Positions 44,001-53,445 of a stretch of DNA of 64,000 bases are shown here, piece after piece. The notes beneath the pieces were generated by a model. That model saw only the letters and a program-made list of their open reading frames with translations. It did no database searches and was not told the DNA's origin. The stretch is taken from the NCBI GenBank assembly GCA_026119855.1, contig JAOWBW010000044.1, forward strand, positions 496,001 to 560,000, given 5' to 3'. The translations under genes were made by a program, and so were the position numbers. Each line of letters begins with the position of its first letter. Position 1 is the first letter of the stretch. This stretch comes from Campanula takesimana. Its lineage: Eukaryota; Streptophyta; Magnoliopsida; Asterales; Campanulaceae.

Positions 44001-46039
44001 TGTCTGAAACCTTGTGGGGATGATCTGATCGCTGTTGATTTTTATTTTATTTTTTGAGCATGGATTGGTTTTTTGTGTACCTGTTAATACAACAAGTAGA
44101 ACCTATTCTAGCAAGCAATTTAGCTTTGATTTTAGTTTGTAATCAGACTTATGTAGAGGTGAAAATTTTATGTGCATGCCCGGTCTGTCAACCTTGGTGT
44201 AAGTAGTGTGAGTAGCATGGATTCATGATGGGATGTTTATTGGTTATGAACTGTATGTGTTGTTTTGTGTAAGTGTGTGGGGACCTATTTTGACAAGTTG
44301 GGACCTAATCAGGTTTTTTGCAGAGATGATGTACTACGGAGTTTCTTTTATGGTTGTCTCATGTGAGACTTCTTTGCCTTGTGCAAGATGATCCGTCCAG
44401 ATCGTTCATTTAGTCATGTCGTGTCAAGGGAGACAACTATTTGTCCAATAACCGATGATATTGATTAATGTGCAAGCTCTAAGTAGGCCGAGCGTACTTT
44501 GTTGATAACTCTAGAGTTCCATGTCCGAAAGTCTCCGGTGAAGGTGATGAGAGACGTTATCTATTCCCCCAAGTTTATCTCACGTGTGGTCTAAGTCAAG
44601 CATCCAGAATCTTGTATGTCGTAGATGACTTCGTGAATAGGCTTGTGAGGCTGTTTTGACTTGAAGAAGAGTGCTCTCCCGCTTGTTGGATTTGAAATAG
44701 GTTGAAGAAGAAATGATTTGAAGAATGTTCTACCTATATTTTTTTTTTTTTTTTTTGTGACGCACCCTGATTTTTACCTAGACCACCCTTTCGGGTTTTC
44801 AATCTAGCGGGCATCTCTTTTGCATCTCTTTTCAATTTTTTTTGACATAGTATGTACTCGAAGATAACTCAGAGAGAGAGGAGAGTGTTTTGTCTCTTAT
44901 TGTGGCGAGACATGCAAGATTTTTGGGTTTAAATGTATTAGGCATTTTAGCAATCAACTTGGCTTTTGGGAAGTTGTTCTAAGCATCGACTCGGTGGGGA
45001 TAACGCTCTTTGTAATGAGAGTTAGAGGCGAAGAGGATAGCCCCTAGTGCGGATTTACTTTGACGAGTCCGTACGTTTCGAGAATGAATAGACTAGGGAA
45101 GGAAAGGATCAAAATCCCCTAGCCTTGATGCTTGGATTTGAAGAAGGCATATGAGGGTGAGGAAGAGGAAGCCCCTAGACTCAACGAAGAACGCTACTTG
45201 GCTCAAAGTACTAGAAAGATAGTTCTACCTTTAATGGACCCTAGTATTTATTTTTGGTGTCTTAAGTGTTTGTCCAGTTCATTTTTTGCAAGTGAATCAT
45301 CTAGAAACGTCTTAACAAGTTTTGAGGAGAAGGCCTAATCATTAGTGCGCTCTTCTGATTTCTTTATGAGTGATATCTACGGATGATGGAGACGGTCTTC
45401 AAGTTAGAAGTCTCATGTTTTCTTCATTTGGATTTGATCTTTGTTGTAGGAGGAGATGAGAGGCCTCCTTTTTGACTTTATTATGTGTGGTTAAAACTCC
45501 TTCTTTGTGGGGTTGTGAAAGCTTGAGAGTTTTTTTTTTTTTTTACTCTCAAAGCTTGAATTGAGTAGCCCCACTTTTGTTTGGGAATGATGATGCCTTT
45601 GACTTTCTTCCATTGTGGTCCTTCGACTTTTGACGTGAGCACGGTGATAGTAATCTGTAGCCCCTAGGCCTTCTCACTTGTTTAGACATTTCTATTATCA
45701 ATTGCAAGGTTTTTTATTAATGACAATTATAGTTTGCGGATCCATTTCATGAATTAGAGAGATATTCAAAAGGAAGAACAACCTTAGAGTAGTGTATAGG
45801 AAATGGGAATGACTTTTATTAATAACTTGAATTCAAAACAGACTAGATAGTTTAGTTGACACAAACTAGAGAAGTAGGGAGATGGACTAGAATGACAGAA
45901 TGACTCTTCGAGTTCATACTAGGATTTAAACCTATTCTATTTCTAAGGAGAAAGGGAGAGGATAGTTATAGCCCCAAAGTGGTTGATCTTGATTTCTTCT
46001 TGAGGCTTCATTCTTCTTTATGCTTAGAGAGAGTTGTTA
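44001..46039 (-). other. Non-coding internal region of element C
   Basis: No credible reading frame. It has a T-run near 44740, the post-pol marker at 44790-44830, another T-run near 45530, and phrases such as GCCCCTAG repeated near 45035, 45170 and 45660. I see no RT or integrase motif on either strand. Confidence 0.6.
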
Positions 46040-47379
46040 GGAAATGGGTTGTTGAGGACATTTGGCGCTTCAAGTTCCTAGTTGTCAATGAGATCTTGGA
46101 TCACATCCTTCAAATGGTGACAAGAGTTGGTGTCATGACCGGTGGCTTTGTGGAACTTTCATAAGAGATGATGAGCATGATGAGGAGGGAGTTCCCTTGG
46201 TGTAGTAAGAGGATTTCTTGGTGTGATCTTTCCTTCTTGGACGAGTATGTCAAAGATTTCTCCTTAAGTGATCCCTTCTATCTTGTTGTAGACTCTTTCT
46301 TTCTTCTCTCTTTTTGGAGGGGGAACAGCAGAGTAGTTGCCTTTTCCTTGTTTGTTGAAAGCTATAGCATTGACAGAGGCTTCTTTGTCGGATGCACCTT
46401 TGTGATCATAGAGATACCTACTTTCCTTTCTTTTAGACTTGAGGAGGTCATCAATTCTTATTCCGGATTCGTGGAGCTCATTGAAACTAGGAAAGTAATT
46501 ACCGGCAAGCTTATCTTGAAATTCCTCACGGAGACATTGGAGGAAGATGTGGATTTGTTCTTTAAAACTAGATCTTTCAACAATTTCTGTGAGCTTGAGC
46601 CTCCACCTTCTAGCAAATTCGGCAAAAGACTCATTGGGGTATTGTTTAGTTTGTTCAAGATCCCTCCTAGTAGGGCTGTATGTAGAGTTGTCTTCAAACT
46701 GCTTTTGGAACACTAGACATGCTTCTGACCAATCAAGCCTAGTGGATATCGGAAGTGACATGTACCAATCTCTTACGGCACCCTCCAAGGTTTGAGGAAA
46801 AGATTGGGCTAAAATGTTGTCATTAACACCCATTGGTAACATGGCCCAAGTATAGGTTTCAACATGAGTTCGGGGATAAGTGGTGCCATTGAACTTTGCC
46901 ACATCGGGAGTCTTATTCTTGCGTGGAAGCTTGGTGATGGATTGTCGGAGAGAATCCGGATCAAAAGGAGTGAACGATCCCTTTGGAGTGTCAAGTGAGG
47001 CAAGTTTCTTTTCAAGGTAATTCATGGTCACAGGAGCATCAACCTTTTTGGTTTCACCATTACCTTCTTTCTATGACTTGGTAGTCTTGGAGACATGTTC
47101 CTCGTCATCGGAGGAGGAAGAAAAATAAAATTCGGACTCGTAGTGCTTCTTTTTAGACCTTTTATCTCTCTTTATAGAGGATACCTCGTCTTCGGAGGAG
47201 GCGGGGGATTCATAATCCTTCTTCTTTTTTTTCTTAGCTTTTTTGACCTTCAATGCATGAAGCTCAGCAACTAAGGCGTCTATATGAGCTCGCTTCTCAT
47301 CTAGTTGCTTGGCGGCTTTCAAGATTTCATCTTTGGCCTCATTGAGATTATCAGTATTGGTGTCGTTGCTTCTGGTCAT
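46040..47379 (-). pseudogene. gag of element C
   Basis: It starts at ATG 47379 (MTRSNDTNTDN). The first 102 codons give a helical N-terminus and a Lys/Ser/Asp-rich segment with a KKKKKK run, then an in-frame TAG at 47071-47073. The same frame resumes to 46264 with the Retrotrans_gag core (VRDWYMSLP, ESFAEFARRWRLKL). After the TGA at 46264 the coding signal continues in a shifted frame to about 46082, with ATGHDTNSC and HHLKDVIQDLID, the knuckle and helix shared with A and B. Two stops and at least one shift make it a pseudogene. No protease follows. Confidence 0.78.
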
Positions 47380-47682
47380 GGTGTCGGGTGAGTTTGGAAT
47401 GATCTAGTTGCGATTCGAACGGACCTAACGGTATAGAGATTGCGTTAAACCCAGATTAAGGTCCCAACAAGTCAGCTTTATGAGGTGTATAGGCTTAGGA
47501 GTGAGTGTAGGTTGACCAAACGGGCATAACACAGAAACTGACACGGACAGAAGGAGATGTCTCGTACGAGACAATTATGCTCGTACGAGACATCCAGCAC
47601 AGAACACAGAATTCAGATTTTAATCCTAATTTTGGTCGGATGGAACTTAATCCGTTTTGGGGGGTTTCTATCTAACATCCTG

Positions 47683-47797
47683 GAATAGTGGATTCTGTCA
47701 CCCTAGAATATGACCCCCTTGTTTTTCACCTGTATTGCACTCTCCCAAATGGACAATTTGGGCAAAGGTTCCATATTCTCATCGGAATCCACCATTC
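47683..47797 (-). other. Long-range stem in the leader of element C
   Basis: GAATAGTGGATTC (47683-47695) pairs with GAATCCACCATTC (47785-47797) over 13 positions with one G.U on the sense RNA. Inside, CCCAAAT (47744-47750) pairs perfectly with ATTTGGG (47756-47762). Between the 5' arm and the hairpin is TTTTTCACCTGTA, shared with element B. Upstream, CTCGTACGAG occurs at 47561 and 47580. Confidence 0.6.
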
Positions 47798-48433
47798 TAT
47801 TTACCCAAACCTAAGTGATTCCGTAATTGTTTTGCACTTTGTTAAACAATGCCTTTAATGCAATCAAACCTTATGAATTCTTGTTAAGGGACAACCGAAA
47901 GGAACTTTGTCAAACGTAGGATATTGACAGAAAAAGAGACTAGACTCGAATCCTCGTAGAAAAATTTTCAATTTTGCCATCGCAACCCCTTATCCAACAA
48001 TTTTTCATCGAAGGGACATTCGTCAAGAATTCATGAAGGGAGGATTATAGATTGAATGAAAAGCGTTATCTTGGGCAAAGATTAAAACAATCCTAAGAAT
48101 CAAACCGACCGGTCACAAGGAGTGTACTATTGACTATTATGTATGCATGAGGTTGATGCAGGGCTTACGGCTAAGTCTCCCCATGATCACAGTCGAGGAG
48201 CGTGTCACGGAGTGGGGACACCATTTTTGGAGAGATCGGCAAGGAAGTGCTGACCGACATCCGTCCTCCGATTGGGACCCGGGTTTATAGGATATGTAGT
48301 GCAATTAATCTACATGCATGCACATGTGTGAGAGTCAAGTTCTAGATGTCAAGGTAAAAATAGAGAGATTTTTTTTTGAAGTTTTTTTTTTTTTGAAAGC
48401 AAGTAAAAGATTTGATCGGACCAAAGTGGTTGC

Positions 48434-48482
48434 CTACGTTTCCCTCAGTCTTCAGGAAAAAAAAAGACTCAGGTCAACGTAG
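48434..48482 (-). other. CTACG/CGTAG-framed hairpin, copy 10
   Basis: Outer CTACG (48434-48438) with CGTAG (48478-48482). Inner AGTCTT (48447-48452) with AAGACT (48464-48469). It lies in the leader, 590 bp inside the primer site. Near 48780-48860, CTGATCTGCAG-like phrases repeat four times. Confidence 0.55.
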
Positions 48483-49067
48483 TTCGAGTTTGAAAAGATT
48501 TATTAAAAGAGAAGGAGCACATAAGCAAGTAAGGCCACATAAAGAAGAGGGATAGAAATACTCACATTGCTTGTATTACCCATTAGAGGGTGCAAAATAA
48601 ACTCAAGAATGAGTAAATACTCATCTTTAAATATTTTTTCATAGCCCCTACAAGAGATGTTAGGGCAAAAACATTACATGTATATGACATAAATAATTTA
48701 TTGCACATATGGGGACGGAGTAAAACAAGTAAAGAAGAGTACCTTTTTTTTTTAAGTCCAGGGACTGATCTGCAGTTTCAAAAGTGCAGGGGTTGCTCTG
48801 CAGTTTTCTAAAAATTTAGGGATTGTTCTGCAGTTTGAAGTGCAGGGACTGATCTGCAGATTCTTGGTAGAGAAGGAATACCTCGTACAAGGGATCTGAT
48901 GTCTCGTACGGGATATCTCTCCTGGAGCCCAGATTCAAGACAGAACAGATTCAAAACAGAGCAGTCCGAAAATTCACAGAAAAATTCAGAAAAAATATTA
49001 TTTTTAGCATAAAATTACAGAGATTAAAAACACCTAATCGGCACGCAAGTCTAACCCACTTAATTTG

Positions 49068-49085
49068 TCCCCAGCGGAGTCGCCA
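49068..49085 (-). other. Primer binding site of element C
   Basis: The minus strand reads TGGCGACTCCGCTGGGGA one base inside the right LTR, so the right LTR is the 5' LTR and the element reads leftward. Confidence 0.85.
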
Positions 49086-49086
49086 C

Positions 49087-49534
49087 TATTTGCATCCGAG
49101 AAGAATCCTCGCTCGCCTTTTTGAATTTGAGAGTCGCCACCATGTTGTTGAACGGAACATGGACCGTGAGATTCTTGAGTTCGGGGGTTAAGTTATGGAT
49201 TGGGAAGGTCAAGGAACACCCAATCCACCCAATCTAGGATTGGTCTTGCTTAGGTGTTTTTAATCAAATAAAGAATAAGTAATTAAAACAAGTAAAGCCA
49301 ATAATTAATTTCTTAATTATTGGAATGTCGGATCATGTGCTTTGAGACCATCTCCATGGATTGGAAAGGATCCAGACTGATCCTTTTGATGGGATTACAC
49401 TACTCTAAAACAAATAAGTAGAGGAGAAGCAGAGATTAAAAGCGTAGGAGTTTACCTAAAGCGTTCTTGAGATTCCAATTAATGGCCTTGACTAAGGCCT
49501 GGATGATCCAAGAGTTTTGTGATGATTTTGGCTT
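49087..49534 (-). repeat. 5' LTR of element C, truncated
   Basis: Aligns with 41773-42200. Its outer half, including promoter and TG end, is missing; the homology stops after GATTTTGGCTT and Copia remnant G begins. The first dinucleotide is TA where the other LTR has TG. Confidence 0.8.
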
Positions 49535-50882
49535 ATAAAACACCCAAGAGCTCGGATCCGTGCATGTTGATTAGATTAAATACAAGATGAAATAAAACAT
49601 ACCCTTGAAGATCGAATCCATGAACACGGACTTTGAGGTGCTAACGAAAACACCCTCTATCGGTATCCACACGTCGAACGGATATCAAGAACACCTTCTT
49701 GATCTGGATTGCTAGAACCAAGGCTTGATGAAGAAACGATTTCTTCGTAGGAATTATTTTGCATCATTGATTATTGTATTTTGATGATCATGGATCACAA
49801 AATAAATAATCATACCTCTCTATATTTTATTATTTCTAAAACAATTGTTTGTGATTTCTAAAATCACCATTAGAGGCTGTCAAACCCGGCTGCATATCTT
49901 ATATGAGAGTCTGACCTAATTCCGTTTGGGATTGGGATTCCTTGACAATCAAGAAAACTGAACAAACTGGACTGGTACGGGAATAGCAGCCGTACAGCTC
50001 ATGCAAAGCTGTACGCCATACTTTGTGCCGTACGGTCATCAGTCCAGAAATCCCCGATTTTCAGCCTTTTAAAAATCCGTTCTATTGTATGTGACCCAAT
50101 AGGATTATACTATGTTGGTAACGAGTCCGAACCAGTCAGAACCCGTAAGCCATAAGCGGACTCTAGCAAGCCATTATGACTACCCAATTAGTACAACTTT
50201 GAAAGTCCAAAGTTACCTTATAGAACATATCACAATCCATTTGTCACGCGATATCATTTTAGACATAAGTCATGGTCCACGTCAACTTATGTTGTCCAAG
50301 CTTTCTCGATCCCGAGTAAATTGATATGAGCAAATTACATTGAACACTTCAATTCATTTGGGTACGGCCGTACACTATCATCAATCTCACTCATCGAGAG
50401 GCCAGGCATATATCTCTCTTGAGAGAGGGACAAATCCCATCTTGACTTATCATTCTTCCCTACATGAATCCGATTATGCCAATCATAGCCTTTATAACCA
50501 CCCGTTTAGGAGTAGCGTTTGAGTACGTCAAACATAATGTTCACCATGTGGAAGACTATGATAATCTCAGGTCTAAGGATTGAAATGGTATGACTATTAT
50601 GAGATTTAATTATGACATTTGACCATGACATAAATCTCATAACGGGTCTATCCAGTACTTGTTCTCCAACATGTACCCACAAGTTTAATCTGCATCCTAT
50701 GCACCATAATCATCATATGATTATCCATTAAACTCATTCTAGCCCTTCATAAGCGCTAGGGACAATGATCATTATAATAAACATGCAAAAAATATAATAA
50801 TTGGGTTTGTTATCTCTATAACAATGAAGCTATGATGTAACGCATAGGCCTTTCTCAAGCGCATAGGGCATAATATCCAACA
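49535..50882 (-). repeat. Copia LTR remnant G
   Basis: Diverged relative of the H LTR (58443-59935). They share GGATCCGT near the start, GGTATCCACAC, TTCGTTCTATTG-like and CCGATTATGCCAATCAT blocks, and both end ATCCAACA or ACCAACA before ATCTCCCACTTGC. The first 45-50 bp are missing. Where H has GCGGCCGC/GCGGTCGC words, this copy has GTAC words at 49975, 49992, 50011 and 50030. Confidence 0.72.
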
Positions 50883-51640
50883 ATCTCCCACTTGCACTAG
50901 GCCCAATCAACGTGTATCCAATACCCATTGAGCTAGTTATGATCTCCATCATTATTGCAAGTGAGCTTATGTAAGATGATTATCCTTGTTATCATCATAT
51001 GGTACTTTTAATATTTAGACATCTCCCATCTTTGACGATTTCTCGAATAAGATAGAAACGTCCGAGTATTTGTTTAAATAAGACATTAGTCCCTTAGAAT
51101 GTGCAATAACAATTATTGACACAATGAAGGTCCATTAAATTAGTGACACTAGAAACAATTTCTAGTTTACTAATTAATATTCTTATCCAAACAATTTTCC
51201 AGTTCATCCCATGCAACTAGATACTCAACCTTTTTGTAGAATAGTAATGGTACATTTAAAACTCTTCTAACACCATTATTAAACATAAATATGTATTTAT
51301 ACTGCAATATTTATCTTTGTTTGTTTGTAAGAATGCATCTATGTAACTATTACAAGATCATCTTTCATTCCATCAAAGATCAAGAATGCATCCTTTAGTT
51401 CCTTTTCAAGTACATAAGGATGTTTCGTAACTAGTTACTTTCAGTAGGATCCGATTGGTATTTTCTCATCATACTCCAAGTATATGAGACATACGGTCTT
51501 AGTACATTAACATGGCTTACATGATAGATCCAAATGCCGAAGCATATGGAATCCTAATCATGTGCTCTTGCTCATTAGTCTTCCAATAAGACTAATTCTT
51601 GTCAAGAGTGATGCCATTAGACATCCTCAAGTAACCTCTC
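50883..51640 (-). pseudogene. Copia RNase H remnant of G
   Basis: No open frame remains. Alignment to the RNase H end of H is visible from the polypurine tract at 50883 (ATCTCCCACTTGCACTAGGCCC) through words such as GACATCTCCCATC and TCGAATAAGATAGAAACG to about 51600. Many indels and substitutions show it is much older than H. Confidence 0.6.
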
Positions 51641-53445
51641 CTGTAAAGCCTCACCCAATTTCATTTTTCATATTTTTATTTTCTTCCTAATTATAATTTA
51701 TTATGTGATTTATGTGGCATTTAGTTGAAGTGTTAAATGATATAAGTGTGCATTTTATGTGCTAGGTATATTTTTATGACTTGCATATATTACTTGAGAA
51801 TATGTGTTAGTTTATTTAAATTTTGTTAAGTTGCATAAATGAGTTAGTGTGACTTGTGGGCCTATGTGGTATTTAAGAGGTTAGTACTTTTTTGGTATAG
51901 TGAGAATTGGGGGAGTTTAGGAGGAATATGGGGAAAATATATAAAGATCTTCACCTAGCTTCATCCTCATCTCTCTTTCTCTGTGTAGCAATACACACAC
52001 ACACACTACTTTCTACTCCCTCTGGTTTCTGAAGAAAATTAAGGTAGGATTTCATCCTTTCTCAATTTCTTACATTTTATTTACTTCTCCGTTTTAAAAA
52101 CTAATTATATAAAAATGATCAGGGCATTGAATAGGTCATTTCTACCGGTTCAAATATATTTTCTTCTATACTTTTCCGGGATAGGTAAGTTACTAATTCC
52201 CCTTTTTAAATGTAAAAATGGTTATAAAATTGTTCTATGTATCAATTGTTGCAAAGTTAGTGAAGTATGTCAATTTTTGGAAAAATTGTTGTTGTTGGTT
52301 TGGGATTGAGTATAAAGAAATGTTAAAGTTGGGTTGGTACTGAATTTGTAGCCTTGTAATGGTTACAAACATTTATTATAGTAGGTGTTGTACTTTTGGG
52401 ACGGTGAAACGAAGGGAGTATGAAATTCTCAGTTTTTGGGCCTGTCGAGTAAGTGGGCGACCGCCCAAAATGGGCAGGCGACCGCACAATCTTCTGGAAG
52501 GTTTTGTTCTTGATTTTCTTTTAAGTGGGCGACCGCATACCCCTCCTTGGGCGGCCGCACATACTCCCCTGTGAATGAATAATGGTTCCAAATGGGTGAA
52601 TGAAAGGGGTGATCTTTGTTTAGCCTTAGAGGACGGTCTAGGGTAATTGTAGGAGTGTTTTTGGAAGATTATTATGAGTGTCAAGTCTAATGTATATGGG
52701 CTTAAATGGTGAATGATGAACATCAATTGTGCTACAAGTTGAATTGACGAGAATATGCAATTGTACTTACATGATTTATGTGGTTAATGGACTAGTCCCC
52801 TACTTTGGGCCTAGTGCTAGTTTTGTTATATCAAGTAAATATTACTTGTGTACTTACATGTGTGTCCAGCTGGTTTGTTGTTTCGGTGGTGTATAGGTTC
52901 ATGTTTATTATGAGTGCTGGGGCTGAGTAATAACCGTGAATCTATGCATCTGTGACCGTTTGCTCCTACTCTTGATCACGGTAGGGGTCTAGCTTCCTCG
53001 ATTATTGGAGCATTATGCACAATGATTGAATAGCTCTTTTTGTTCTTGGTTTGAGATACTGGGTATTATGAAGCTACGTTCATTATGAAGGCCTACATCA
53101 ACGGTAACATCAGTTGAAAGTTTTGGTTATAAATGGGTATGGAGTAATAAGGAGAAAAGAAATATCCTTTGTAATGTGTACTTAGTTATACGTGTTGCAT
53201 AATGGGTAGGATTAGCTACTCATATGACTTGCTACTTGATGCATTGCTATATGTGATCCTTCTATGCTTCATCATCATATGTATGCATATCATGTAGCTA
53301 TAGTAGTAACTTACTGAGATTTTATCTCACCCCGTTTCTTGTTTCTTTGTTTTCCTTAGATTCCAAGAAGGCTAGTGATAGCACTAGGTGAGGATCATAG
53401 TAGCAAGCTCTTTTCGGGGGAAACCACTTTTGGGTAGGTTAAATG
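51641..53445 (+). repeat. Gypsy (Tekay-like) LTR F, truncated
   Basis: Begins TGTAAAGCCTCACCC and contains a microsatellite-like ACACACACAC near 51989. It carries four GCGACCGC-type words (52457-52558) and the stem-loop GAGAT-TTT-ATCTC (53316-53328), as in LTR E. It is cut at 53445 where E begins; about 350 bp of the E LTR has no counterpart here. A possible splice-like GGTAGG lies near 52043. Confidence 0.65.
52457..52558 (+). promoter_or_regulatory. Four-site CpG cassette in LTR F
   Basis: GCGACCGC at 52457, 52478 and 52529, and GCGGCCGC at 52551, giving spacings 21/51/22. Flanks such as AAGTGG before and ACAAT after the core are shared with the cassette of Copia LTR H. Its regulatory role is an inference from conservation of layout. 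Confidence 0.5.

Larger units (their letters stand above)
41773..49534 (-). mobile_element. Element C: gag-only Tat-lineage element
   Basis: The left LTR (41773-42743) is complete. The right LTR (49087-49534) is cut short where remnant G begins. The minus-strand order is PBS, leader, gag, long non-coding region, satellite-like array, MITE, polypurine tract (GCCGAGGGGCTC) and 3' LTR. No protease, RT or integrase coding is found in the 3.3 kb after gag, so it is a non-autonomous gag-bearing derivative (TR-GAG-like) or a pol deletion. The post-pol marker segment TTTCGGGTTTTCAATCTAG at 44798 follows directly. Its primer site is identical to that of B. Confidence 0.78.
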
